Below are positions 47,221 through 57,969 of a stretch of DNA of 64,000 nucleotides, one piece after another (positions within the stretch are counted from its first letter, which is position 1; every line of letters begins with the position of its first letter). The notes under the pieces were generated by a model. That model made no database searches and was not told the DNA's origin. It saw nothing but the letters and a program-made list of their open reading frames with translations. A program made the translations under genes and the position numbers. This stretch comes from Thereva unica (taxonomy: Eukaryota > Arthropoda > Insecta > Diptera > Therevidae). The stretch is from the NCBI GenBank assembly GCA_949987705.1, contig OX465281.1, positions 222,303,978 through 222,367,977 of the forward strand, read 5' to 3'.

Positions 47221-48140
47221 ATGATTTTGCGAGTGACAATCTTGATAGTTGTTGTGATAAGTGTCCAAGGTATGTGTGGATCAGTTAATTCTAGAGACGA
47301 TAATCGGTACTAATTAGTGATTTACTTTTATGATTAGCACAATTAGCACAGCGACGTAATCAACCTCGCGGGGATACTGGAACATATATATTAGGTAGAG
47401 CATCGTCATGCATAATAAAAAGCCGAGCGGTACGGTTCGATGATGAAGCTATATCCGGAAGACAAAACTTTGGACAGAATGGAGGCGTATATATTCCACC
47501 AACAACAGACGACGACGAGGACGATGACGAGGAAGAGGAGGAGGACATAGAACAACAAGATCAGCCAGAAGGAGGCGAAGGGTATGACGAGCCGCAGGAA
47601 CAGTATGATGAAGATGATGAAGATGGACCGCCTGCACCTCAAGGACCTCCACTTTTTAACTTGGCTGCCTTGCTCCCAGCTTTAGCTGCAGCCGCTGGTC
47701 TGCCGGTCGGTGGTGCTGGTGGTGGTGGAGGTGGAGGTGCAGGTTTACAACAATTCTCCCAACGACCGCAATCACTACCTTCACAGTATTTCGATCCGGA
47801 TGATTTGGACACCTCAATTAGTGCAACATCCGCTCCAGAATTATACGGCGGCGGTCAGGGTCAAGGTCAACTTAGTCAATATGGAGGACATGGCAGCGGA
47901 GGACATCATCATGGTGGACACTATGGCAACTATGGTGGAAAAGGTGGAAAAGGTGGTAAAGGTGGCAAAAAAGGTCACAAGAAAAAGAAGCATGGCAATA
48001 TAAATTGTATCATAATTACAAAGGATAAGAAGCATAAAAAGCACCATAAACAGAAGCCACTCAGCATATTCGGAATACCAATCACCTCTAGACGAAGACG
48101 CAGCATGGCAAGAACATTGCGAGCTCTGAAGGTTGAATAG
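47221..48140 (+). CDS. Secreted Gly/Lys-rich two-cysteine protein, paralog 1
   Basis: Exon 1 is 47221-47269 and exon 2 is 47338-48140; the 68-nt intron has a G|GTATGT donor, a TTAG acceptor and phase 1. The 283-residue product starts with a signal peptide (MILRVTILIVVVISVQG). Blocks in order: RASSCIIKS, a long Asp/Glu run (about residues 70-110), an Ala/Leu/Gly-rich segment, QFSQRPQ, Gly/His-rich repeats, GGKGGKGGKGG, GNINCIIITKDKK, a His/Lys segment, and SRRRRSMART near the end. There are only two cysteines after the signal peptide. An opposite acidic/basic charge split suggests a polyampholyte secreted material such as silk, glue, eggshell or cuticle; that role is inference. The paralog is at 54374. 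Confidence 0.9.
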
Positions 48141-48314
48141 TCCAAAAGTATTTTTTATTAGGAATATTTATTAGAGTAGAATTTAAGGAACCGCTGTTAT
48201 TTATTTTGCTTCTTGTTTTTTTGTTTTTTGTTAAAACAACACATATTATTTTCTATTACAAAAAATCCCATCATCATGTCTGACTTATTTATTTTTACTT
48301 TAAGTTTTACATCA

Positions 48315-48320
48315 AATAAA
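48315..48320 (+). terminator. Poly(A) signal of host gene 2
   Basis: AATAAA about 175 nt after the stop codon is the first canonical hexamer downstream. Confidence 0.55.
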
Positions 48321-48429
48321 CCTGCATTATACTTTATTTTTGTTTCTGATTGTTCATTTTTAATATACAGGAATATATTCATTACTTTACTCAAAATAGC
48401 GATTTGAGCTAAATTTTGTAAACGTGACC

Positions 48430-48505
48430 TTAAGGGCCCAATACACGAGCGCTCCATTTGACCAGGCCACGCCAAAACAACAACAATTTCCATGTACTCG
48501 TAACA
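48430..48505. mobile_element. Half copy of the TTAA hairpin MITE
   Basis: TTAAGGGCCCAATACACGAG followed by CGCTCCATTTGACC and GCCACGCCAAAACAACAAC matches one arm of the element at 39007-39155. The second arm is missing. Confidence 0.8.
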
Positions 48506-48589
48506 AGCAGGTTCCACTTTACTCATACGAACCGTTGTCTTGCCCATACTTCGAAAAATCTGTTTCCCGCCTCAGTATAGACTCTAGGG

Positions 48590-48869
48590 CAGTGCCGGCG
48601 AACCTTTTTGAGAAGTGGGTCAAACTTTGTTCATTGTTTTTTAGTACCAGCTCCTGAATCACTAAGATAGTGGCGTCACTTAGAAAGTGAAGGATGGGTG
48701 AAAACTGCTTTTTTTGGCCCTCACTTTTAAAATCCGTTTTCGTTTAGTGTTTGTTTGACAACTTTTACTTTTGCAAGTTGAAGAGTAAAAAAAAGTTGGA
48801 AGTCGAAAAATTCATATAAAAGGCATGCGTGATACCATAAATGACCGCACCAGATCGCTCCCGGCACTG
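48590..48869. mobile_element. hAT-like MITE
   Basis: The left end CAGTGCCGGCGAACC at 48590 and the inverted right end CGCTCCCGGCACTG ending at 48869 give the CAGTG-type terminus of hAT elements. It is 280 bp and non-coding. No exact 8-bp target duplication was found. Confidence 0.6.
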
Positions 48870-49108
48870 TGTAGTTGAAAAAACAGGGAATCCACACAAT
48901 TTATGAATGCAACTAAGCTCAAATTCCTTCAGTTTTCTTAAGTTACTTCTATTTTGGTTCAGGCTATTTATTCCGGCACCAGTACATCCCTGAGCTATTA
49001 CATCTCCCCGTTGTACGAAGCACCGAATATGTATGCGCATCCAAGTTTATGACTAACTGTCATGTTATACTCGCTTTGAGGAACCACTAATTCTAAACAA
49101 AAAATATC

Positions 49109-49437
49109 GGCCGTGTTCGTAAATGCAAGGTTTGTTTGCTTGCATGCAGGCAACCTTGCAATCGCTTGCTAGTCAAATTAGTCATTTGCGAATTATTCAT
49201 GGTTGCTTTAATTTCACCATTTTTAAAAAGCTACTGTCTGCCCACTTGAATTTATTTGACAGTTCGTTTTTTTTTCTTCGCGAATCCAAACTAGCAAGTA
49301 CTTTGAAATACATGCATGGGTTGCGATCATTTGCAAATGTACTTGCATTTCAGAACGCTGTGCTTTTTTTTTCAGTTGCAATACTGAACGATATGCTACA
49401 TGCAAAATTTGAGCAACTTGCATTTACGAACACAGCC
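49109..49437. mobile_element. MITE with GGCCGTGTTCGTAAATGC termini
   Basis: GGCCGTGTTCGTAAATGCAA at the left is mirrored by GCATTTACGAACACAGCC at the right, an inverted repeat of about 22 bp. The interior is non-coding; a 216-codon frame starting at 49123 runs out of the element and is spurious. Similar GTGTTCG ends occur in the element at 52408. Confidence 0.8.
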
Positions 49438-49789
49438 TTCACACTTATTTGTAAGATGTACTGTTACGAAGATATAATAGAAAACCCATTTGCACACCTT
49501 TTCCAAGATGGTGGCCAAATGGGGGGCCGCCGACTCCGAAGACTCAAATTTAAACTTACACAGACCCCTTTACACAACCCAAAAATAAAACTATGTCCTG
49601 CATTTTTGCAGTACCATTACCATGAACTAAATGTCACCACCAGCTATGGATCAGTATTATGTACACCACAGTTCGGTGAAAAAACCAATTGTGGTATAAC
49701 TAGAAATTTTCAGCAACACAATCACAATTTGACTGCCATCTGTTACTCACGAAATAGTAATCAGAGCCGATAAGACCCCTGCAGGGAAA

Positions 49790-50870
49790 GCGAAAGACGT
49801 TTCAATGCCACAACATTTGATGGTGCCCCAATGTTCGTTGGTGATAATTTGGAATCGAAATCTGCCGATATGCATGAATACGCTCAAGATGCCACGTCGT
49901 ATGTTCGCCAGATTTGTTCATCATCTTCACATACAATCCTCATTAGATGCTTGCTAGAATATCAAATGTAGATTTGCAAATGACTGAAGGAATCAAAAGA
50001 GGACATGTCCTGGATGATATGGAAATACATAATACATTATTCCAATAGGCATGAGAGCACCCAATCGTCTGATGCTAAAAACAATATTATTGCGATGCAT
50101 TGACGGAATCACTTCGAACGAACGTTCCGTAGGAAACGGCAACAATTATATGCTCACTACTTGTGAATAATGGAACTGGAAGGATTTTCTTTTTGGACGC
50201 CCCCGATGGAGCAGGGAAAACTTTTGTGATCGCATTGATTTTGGCAACGAATCGCTCACAGAAGGAAAAGGCACCGTCATTTGCTTCATCAGAAATTGCA
50301 GCTACGTTGCTGGAAGGAGCTCATTCAGCACTCATCTTGGAATGATGTCAAGGAAACTGAAAGGTGCCTCCTTTCGAAGAACACTGCAATAGGTAAAGCT
50401 TTTCAACAGTGCAAATTGATAGTATGGGATGGAAGTAAGATGGCACATAAAAAGTCTTTGGAGGCATTAGACCAAACAATGCAAGATTCCACGGTCAACG
50501 CCAGCTTAATGCATGTTTGAAGTAGTCCGTTTTGTGGAAGCACGTCCAGACACAAACGACTATTACGGAGAAGTATTTTCAAAACAATTGCTGGACATTG
50601 GCAATGGTGAAATTCCCATTTCCACTAGCTGCATAACATTACTCGCCAATTTTTGCCAGTTGATAGGGTGAAAGACCGAACTAATCATAAAGGTGTTCCC
50701 AAGCATTGCTCAAAATTACCAAAATAATGTTTGGTTGCGCGAACGTGCTAAATTGGCTACGAAAAACATTGATGTCGTGCTTCATAAAGTAATGCAATAA
50801 ACGAATTTCTTTATCTGTGTTGATTGTCTACTTGAACATCGATTTTGCAATTGAAATCGAAAAGTTAATA
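49790..50870 (+). mobile_element. Helitron Rep-helicase relic, second copy
   Basis: The plus strand reads RRFNATTFDGAPMFVGDNLE, then a helicase block IFFLDAPDGAGKTFVIALIL (Walker A G-GKT retained), EIAATLLEGAHSALILE, and KMAHKKSLEALDQTMQ (after the Walker B region), ending with VFPSIAQNYQNNVWLRERAK and TKNIDVVLHKVMQ. Frameshifts and stops break the frame. The same protein family as 5977-6600. Confidence 0.85.
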
Positions 50871-51039
50871 AAACACCATTCATTAAGATTTCAAATTTAA
50901 TGGAAGATAATAAATAATTTAGTTGACATAATAGGTACTGTAATTCAATTGAAGCTTAAATTTTGGAACCCAACCGATTTCGCATAAAAAATTGTTCATT
51001 GGCGTACCAAATAACTAGTCAACCATATATAATTAAAGT

Positions 51040-51112
51040 GCAAGAACAAGACTTAGTTATGCTTGCAAGAACAAGAACAAGACAGACTGAACAAGAACAA
51101 GACAAGACCAAG
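51040..51112. repeat. ACAAGA-type microsatellite
   Basis: Imperfect AAC/AAGAC repeats such as CAAGAACAAGAACAAGAC recur three or four times. Confidence 0.75.
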
Positions 51113-51129
51113 GCTAGATTAGTACTGTC

Positions 51130-52407
51130 TTGTTCTAGCGTTTGCTCATCACTACCATCCAGCAACGGGAATTCGTCGAAGAGATCCAACATCTTCAACA
51201 AGGAAAGGAAATTTCGAACAAAAATATTTTACGAAAGCTCAATCCATTTTTGGATGATTTAACGGTTTCGAATATAAAACTATTTAGAGTAGGCGGGCGA
51301 TTAAAACTAACGGACGTACCGGTAAACTATAGGTTTCCGATCTAATTACCTCGAAGAAATGATTTCGTACAATCCTACATCAAACCCTTACATCATAAAA
51401 TCTTTCACCCTGGGCCACAAGCGCTTCTGGGGATTATCCATCAAATATTTTGTTAACGCTCGGGAATGCGTCAGAAGGATAGTTCGCAACTGTATACATT
51501 GCATCAGGTATCGGCCTCGACTAGCGCACAAATAATCCTAATCCTTTCCTAAGCCCAGGATCAACGCTTCATTACCGTTTACCCACAGTGCGGTAGATTT
51601 TTGTGGACTTATCATGACTACCCATCGCATACGAGGCGAAGCACCGTACAAATCCTTCGTGGATATTTTCTTTTGTTTCATCACTCGAGCCATTCACATT
51701 GAGCTCCGACCGTACTTCCGAGGCATTCATAGCTGTACTTAAAAGGTTCACCAGCCGAAGAAATCTCTGCCAATATCTTGATTGTGTAAACGCTACTAAT
51801 TTTGTGGGCACCCGTCGATTGCTGGGAGAATTAAGAAATGCTTTCGATCAGGAGATCAATCAGAAGCGGATCGTGTCTTGATGCAGCAGTAATGAAAGCG
51901 AGTTCCATCAGATACCTCCACGAGCGCCCCACTTTGGCGGATTGTGGGAGGCAGAGGTCAAGTATGCGAAGGGGCACCTCTATGGCACTTTGCAGCATGC
52001 TCTGTTAACGTTTGAAGTATTGACAACAGTAATGGCGTAGATTGATTGATGCCTAAATTCAAGACCCATAACCCCACTGTCCACAGATCCTAACGATTAT
52101 CAGGCTTTAACCTCCTTTCGCTTCTTTACACAGGCCCCCCTCGATCTGTGCTTGAACCTCTGTAAATAAACTTTCATACCTTTGTATGTGGCAACGAGTC
52201 TCGGCCTTGTACCAACATATCTGAGGACGTTGATCTAAAGAATACTAGCACCAGCTTCAACAATGGGGCAAATGGCGTGCCAAGGAAGCCAACCTCCAAG
52301 TCGGGACCTTAGTACTGGTATACCAAGGCGACATAACAAATGGAAATGGAAATTAGCTCGCGTGATTCGTACCCGACGAAGGATCGTGGAACTAAAGACG
52401 CCTTATA
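51130..52407 (+). mobile_element. BEL/Pao retrotransposon pol 3' relic
   Basis: The plus strand encodes, across frames, a pre-integrase block LNPFLDDLTVSNIKLFRVG, then IKPLHHKIFHPGPQALLGII, an integrase core FVDIFFCFITRAIHIEL and SEAFIAVLKRFTSRRNLCQY, then LDCVNATNFVGTRR. Downstream is the BEL-specific C-terminal block KLARVIRTRRRIVELKTPYT. The order is that of BEL/Pao elements. Multiple stops and frameshifts. The coding region is interrupted at 52408 by a TIR element. No LTRs were identified. Confidence 0.88.
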
Positions 52408-52815
52408 CCATGTTCGCACTGAGCCGAAATTATGTGATTTTGGCTATTTTGGTGATTTCGCCCAAAATCACGTTCAAAATCATGTGAAAATCGAATTCAG
52501 CTCAATTCAGCACGTCTCTCTCGATGGTGAGATTGTCAGTTTGACACTTTTTAATAACACAGGTTTGATTTTGAATATGGAATTCATATTTTAACATTCT
52601 TCCAAATGCAAAAACTCAAGATATATAAAAGAAAGAAGCTATGGGTTTTGCTAGAAGAGGAATTGTTTGTGAAATTTGGGCAGAAAAAACCGAACACATG
52701 AGTAGTGCTAGAAAAAGCTGTCAAACGAAATCATTTCAATCCAGTTCCAACGGTTCTACATAATTTCAAAATCACTTTACAAAATTACCTAATTTCGGCT
52801 CAATGCGAACACGGC
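52408..52815. mobile_element. TIR element inserted in BEL/Pao coding DNA
   Basis: The left end CCATGTTCGCACTGAGCCGA and the right end, read inward, GCCGTGTTCGCATTGAGCCG form an inverted repeat continuing through AAATTA-GT. It is about 408 bp and non-coding, with internal ATTTTGG/CCAAAAT pairs. Confidence 0.8.
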
Positions 52816-54235
52816 ATTAGGGAATTCTCCAGCGGCCTTTACACAAGGTGGCACCACTGCCAACTCGGGATGAGAAATTTGAACTTTGAGGTTCATTCCA
52901 AGGGGGCAGTGTGTTTCGTCCACCACGATATTAATAATTAAAACATTGTGAATTTAAATGTAAACCCCATGAACTCTGGAACACGAAGTGGAAAACATTC
53001 TTTTTAGTACGAGGTCATTTTCTCGTTCAGAGTTCAATGGGTCGAATAAGTTTACGTACCTGCAAGCACTTGCCGGAAGTGGCTATTGGACTTTGTAAGG
53101 CTGTACCCTTAAAAGAAGCCTGACATAGAGATTTTAAATGGTGAATGCATTCAACAAATCATCTGAAAGGATTCGAAACAGACAAGCAAAGACCTATTTG
53201 GTATTTGAACCACGTACCTTTTGCTTTCTGAAACTTATTTCCGGCTTTACTAAGCTGCAAAGTTATTCTAAAAATAATATTTAGTTTTTATTAAAACTTA
53301 GTTCTGCCTATCAAATATAGTTTTTGTCCAGCCTCATTTTAAAAATGAATGAAATGACAGAAGGAAAAAACAAGTCTCGTTTTTATACCCTTCATCTATG
53401 AATTGATCTCTTTATATAAAATGATATTTTCATTTCATTCTTTTCCGTTATACTACATATATATCGATCGCAAAATAGTAAATAAAGAAAGTGATCATCT
53501 GTGCAAAAGAATTTCACCTATGACACACCTGGTCTGCTATTTTTTTTTTATTATAATATACTCATACAGCACAAAATTTAACAAATTCACATCAGCGGTG
53601 AAATCTGATTTGCTAATAGGCTAAACCGGACTTACAACCAAAAAAAAAAAAAAGTATAATTTTTACAAGCAGACAACAAATGTCCAGGTGTGGGTTTTCG
53701 TAGCAAAAGACTAGAAAAATTCTTGGATTCACTGACCGATTTCCATGATATCCAGAAACATGGTGGAGAACAAAAAATAGCATAGGATCCGTCTTGGTCG
53801 GAGTTGTTTGGGTTAATAGATTTGCATAAAATTTCAAATTCTGAATTTCGCTGGAATTTGCAGAAACATTTTGATAGACCCCCTTTTTTGGATATTGGGA
53901 AGCATATGTTAATACCACCTGGCCTACATCGGGGTATACCTTTGGCCACAGCGTTGTTCGCCTGGCTGAAAATTCTTCGGGCTTTATAGTGCCGCTTCAG
54001 AGCTCCAGAGTTTGGCTTGCTAATTAATAATAATATCTGAAATGGGGCTAATGTACCACACACTTTCACAGATATCGCATGGCGGTAAAAGCATAGAAAT
54101 GAAAATAGCAGATTTTATAGCAGAGATCATACAGGTGGAAGGAGCATTATCAGCTAATTTCTCTTTTTTGTGGTGTGATTTCTGGGATGAAAAATGTATT
54201 GTAGGGGATACACGACAATTTGGGAGACTTTTTAC
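52816..54235. other. Unassigned DNA upstream of host gene 3
   Basis: A short stretch just after 52816 may be the end of the BEL element. Open frames at 53804-54245 lack family features. No further gene recognised. Confidence 0.4.
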
Positions 54236-54238
54236 ATC

Positions 54239-54273
54239 TATATAAGTAGCAAGCCCGAACAGAAGTTTCAGCT
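54239..54273 (+). promoter_or_regulatory. Core promoter of host gene 3 (TATA + Inr)
   Basis: TATATAAG at 54239-54246 and an initiator TTCAGCT with A+1 at about 54270 are about 31 nt apart, matching the arrangement upstream of the paralog at 47221. Confidence 0.7.
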
Positions 54274-54373
54274 ATTTACTTCTGCACTGGATAAGGGAAC
54301 TTACGGCTTGGCTTCTCTTGGATTAAGGTGATTTAACTGCAGATCCTGATGTGCATCACATAACACAAAACTA

Positions 54374-55326
54374 ATGAAGGCGAAAGTGATTTTTCTGGTG
54401 ATAGCTACCCTGGCTATAGCCAAAAGTGCTTGGGGTATGTTGAGATAATTGTAGCTAAAGAAAGTAGTCACGATTTAATTAAAATGGAAATAATTTTTTT
54501 TTAATTTTTACTAGGACAAGAAATTCGAGTGGCGAGAGATATGGAAGAAGCATTGGAAATGGCAAGGCATTCTTCCTGTGTGATATCGTCTGGAGGTGGA
54601 AAGCGTCATCATCATCACGGCTATGGTGTTGAGTATGTCAAAGGAAGACAAGCAAACGACGATTACGACCAAGATGATGAAACGCAGCCAGATTACGATG
54701 ACTATGGATCTGAGGAAGATGATGATGATGATCCACCACCAAGACGAAGACAACGTCCACCACCAGGACCTGTTGGACCACCAGTGATTCCAACATATCC
54801 AGTTAATCTTCCAATTCAATTCCCTCTAAATGTTGGACAAGTATTGGGATCGATAACGGGTGCACTGCCACAAAATGGTGGAGGAGCAAATCTAGGAGGA
54901 TTCGATTTTACAAGTCAAAATTTTGGAGGTTCCAACTATGGAAACTTGGGCAGCTTGGCAAACTATGGAAACTTTGGAGGAGGTATACCAGCACCTCAAC
55001 GAGATCCTGGTGAAGGTACAGAAGTATCATTATCATCGGCACCAGACTGGGGTGCAATGCCGCCACAAGACCCAGAATACTTTGGCGGCAAAGGAGACAA
55101 AGGAAAGGGCAGTAAAGGTAAAGGAGGAAAGGGAGGAAAGGGTAAGGGAGGAAAAGGCAAAGGAAAAGGAAAACCAGGAAATATTAATTGCATCATTATT
55201 ACTAAGAAGAAACCTGCCCACAAGCATCACAAGAAGAAGGCACCACCATTATTGTTCGGATTCTTGCCAATCTCTCGGAGAAGACGTGATGTAGCAAGGG
55301 CTATCAAACAATTTAAGAATCTATAA
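54374..55326 (+). CDS. Secreted Gly/Lys-rich two-cysteine protein, paralog 2
   Basis: Exon 1 is 54374-54434 and exon 2 is 54515-55326, separated by an 80-nt phase-1 intron (GTATGT donor, TTTTTACTAG acceptor) in the same position as in paralog 1. The 290-residue product begins MKAKVIFLVIATLAIAKSAWG minus its last residues as signal peptide. Blocks in order: ARHSSCVISS, a His patch, an Asp/Glu run (residues 75-95), RRRQRPPPGPVGPP, a hydrophobic NLPIQFPLNVGQVLG segment, Asn/Gly repeats, many GKGGKG units, GNINCIIITKKK, HKHHKKK and ISRRRRDVARAI. Again there are exactly two cysteines after the signal peptide. The same gene order and motifs prove a duplication. Its role is unknown. Confidence 0.9.
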
Positions 55327-55482
55327 GATAAAACCTGATTAGCTAGTGAAATTATTTTAATTTTAATCTATTTATTTATTGACGCATAAATTATTATAAA
55401 TTCTGTACACCCCAAAAATATATTATAGTCATTACTTAATACCGAGAACACTCTATGCAAATAGCAACATTTTCCAATTTCA

Positions 55483-55488
55483 AATAAA
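55483..55488 (+). terminator. Poly(A) signal of host gene 3
   Basis: AATAAA at 55483-55488, about 157 nt after the stop, similar spacing to paralog 1. Confidence 0.6.
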
Positions 55489-55619
55489 GTTATTTTCGTT
55501 CGAATTCGAAGTACAGGGTGATAGGAAAACACTTTGGATGTTATGGTATAGTTTGGACAGAAAGTTGGTTTGAAATCAGATGGCACCAAAAGATTTTTTA
55601 AGTAACAGTTTAAGACCCG

Positions 55620-55720
55620 AAAGGTAGTCTTTCTACTACCAGTCTGTCATGTCGTTGGTTACGTCATGAGGCAATGACCAATAGCAAGCTTAGTTGGAAT
55701 GATAGAATAGGTTTGAGGTT
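55620..55720 (-). mobile_element. LINE 3' tail fragment
   Basis: CTACTACCAGTCTGTCATGT and AATAGCAAGCTTAG align with the reverse of the 63.1 kb LINE tail and with 13975-14050. Confidence 0.5.
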
Positions 55721-56863
55721 ATGCAAAATTAGAAGACTGTTGAAAGTGATGGTGACAAGCCTTGGATCGGAAATAACGACGTCGTCAATTTCGTTTACCA
55801 TGTCTTTGATCACTTTGAGAGTTTCGGCATTTCTTTTGTCATTAACATTGTATTAGGGTAGTTGTATTGGAGAAGAGTTCTTGTGTTTGTTTGTATATTA
55901 AAGCCTAAGCCGATGTCTGATGGAGGATTTTGCTTCACTAAAGAAATTCCAGCACTGGGATGCTTGTTTGACGCTTTATAATATGTGGTCATTCCATTGT
56001 AGGTTTTTGTTAAAGTCCCCTCAAAGATACTAAAAGATGGGCGAGCCAATAGTTCTATACCAGCTACGACACGGATATATAAGCGGTGCTTGAATCAGAG
56101 TTCGGTTAGTAGGTTGCCAGTGGACTTAACTTGTGTAAAACCCAACGGTTTTTAATTTAAGATCTGTTTAAGTTCAAGATAAGGGGTTTTGTAGAGCCTG
56201 GGTAATATCTGGACAAGTATGATAGGGTAAATAGCTGGTATAGTGGTTAAGGCAATGCCGAGATTCATTTTTTGGGATTATACGGGCTATTTTGTTAAAT
56301 TCAGATTGACACCGAACTCTTGAAGGTACATGAAAATGGTTCAGAAGCCTGCGAGTTCAGAATTTTCCCCTTTTCATTCAGTAAGTGAAACATAGCAGTG
56401 TTTTATAAAGAAAAAGGAAGTATTCAGCAAAGCAATGTTAACCAGCTTTTGATGTATATATTTTTGTGATAATATTATTAAGATGTATATATATTAGGGT
56501 GGCCGTTATTTCCCAAATTAAAGATATTTATGAGAGGACTGGTAAAATCGATTACTTAGATGCCAAAAAGTAAATTATCAATTTTAAACAATTTTTAACA
56601 CTAATTTTCGCGTGCCTCTAGATAAAACAATTTCCCAATTTAAATAACATGGGAAAACCCATTTTCACGTTATGTTATTTATTTCCAACATTATCCAAAT
56701 AGCTGTGAGCATCGGAAATACTTAAAAACATCAAGAATAGTTAAGGGAAAATTTCCCTTTTGAATAACAAATATAAATAATAAGATAGTCAAGAGATAGG
56801 GAAAATTGCAAAATTTTTTTTTTACTATTTGCTTGAAATTAGGTTCAATAGGTATTACCAACC
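55721..56863. other. Unassigned intronic DNA
   Basis: No confident gene. A possible DNA-transposon start TTAGGGTGGCCGTTATTTCC at about 56495 has only a weak partner near 57380. Confidence 0.35.
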
Positions 56864-57021
56864 AAAAATTTATTATTTTCAACCCTTAAGGGGGTAAAAC
56901 TACCCCTACATTAAAATTATAATTGAAAAAAAATGCAAATGCAATTTTTTTTATATAAAGTTGATTTTTATAATTGTAGGGGTAGTTTTAACCCCTTAAG
57001 GGTTGAAAATAATTTATTTTT
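56864..57021. repeat. Foldback palindrome
   Basis: TTTTCAACCCTTAAGGGGG and GTAAAACTACCCCTACA on the left are mirrored by TGTAGGGGTAGTTTTAAC and CCTTAAGGGTTGAAAA on the right (with small indels), separated by about 45 nt. Confidence 0.8.
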
Positions 57022-57024
57022 GCC

Positions 57025-57830
57025 TGACAGTACGCCCACAATCGAATTTGAGGCATAAACTTAAAAAAAAAAAAAAATGTTTACATGTTTTTCTATTTTT
57101 AGCCGACTTGGGGGTGGTTTCAACCCTTTAGGACTACCCTTTATCATAAAGTTCGCCTTCATTTAGTACAAATCAACCACCTTCGCAAATAAATATTAAA
57201 AAAAGTGTATTTCATTGCATTAGTTTTCATTATTATTGAAATAATCGCGAAAAAACCCCTAAAAAGGGGTGTTTTTTGCATTTTTAAGGGTGACGCCCAT
57301 GTTTTAGGACCGCGGGACCACGATTTTCGTGATCAGCGACCCCAAAAACCTTAAGGGTTCGATTTTCTTAACGGTGTTATTTTGGAACACCCCCCTCCGC
57401 GTTTTGAATGGACTATATCACGCATGTCCTCGTGTGCTGTATATCCCAATCTCATCGAAGTGAGACTGGCGCTCAAGAGCAATCGCTCCAACTCGATGAG
57501 TTTGAAGCTTCAGTACTCGAATTGTTATAGCTTTTTCGAAAGCCGAACTGTTTGTCCAGCCTCCTTTCTTGTCAATTTTAGGTACAGAGTAATATATTAT
57601 AGAACATCCTGTGAAAAACTTTACCCATCGTATTCAACTACTATGTCAGTCAATAGAATAGAATAGTGTTTGTTCGTCTCATATTGATCTCAATAGATTA
57701 GCCTATTTTTAAACCCAATAGAATCCAAAGGGATAAACAGGACGATATTAGGATTGGCGACAGAACACTAAGTCTGATGGTCGAACAGGAGATGGCCTCA
57801 TCGCCTTCCATCGTATTTTACAAGCGCAGG
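57025..57830. other. Unassigned intronic DNA
   Basis: Contains more CCTTAAGGG and AACCCTT motifs related to the adjacent palindrome, suggesting decayed foldback DNA. No gene. Confidence 0.35.
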
Positions 57831-57835
57831 GAATT

Positions 57836-57965
57836 TCTATAAAAAGGGAGGACAAGAAGGAAGGAGTATTATCTAGATGGGAGAAGTGGAAAGAAGAAGG
57901 ACCATAGCGCTGCGCGGAATCGAATCATGGACCTCTGGGATGGTATTCGGGTTTCTACTGAAACC
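57836..57965 (-). mobile_element. tRNA-derived SINE, degraded fragment
   Basis: GAAGGACCATAGCGCTGCGC, GGAATCGAATCATGGACCTC and TGGGATGGTATTCGG align with the head of the SINE at 18960-19040. The B box is mutated. Confidence 0.7.
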
Positions 57966-57969
57966 CTTT

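Noticed and set aside
47360..47652. Minus-strand frames rich in Ser or Leu opposite the acidic part of host gene 2
   Set aside because: They are shadows of the GAC/GAG/GAT codons of the real gene.
49123..49773. 216-codon plus-strand frame
   Set aside because: It starts inside a MITE and runs across its right end into unrelated DNA, so it cannot be a conserved gene.
54511..54819. Minus-strand frame rich in Trp and Ile opposite host gene 3
   Set aside because: Shadow of the real gene's second exon. The frames at 54996-55230 on the minus strand are likewise shadows of the Gly-Lys repeat.
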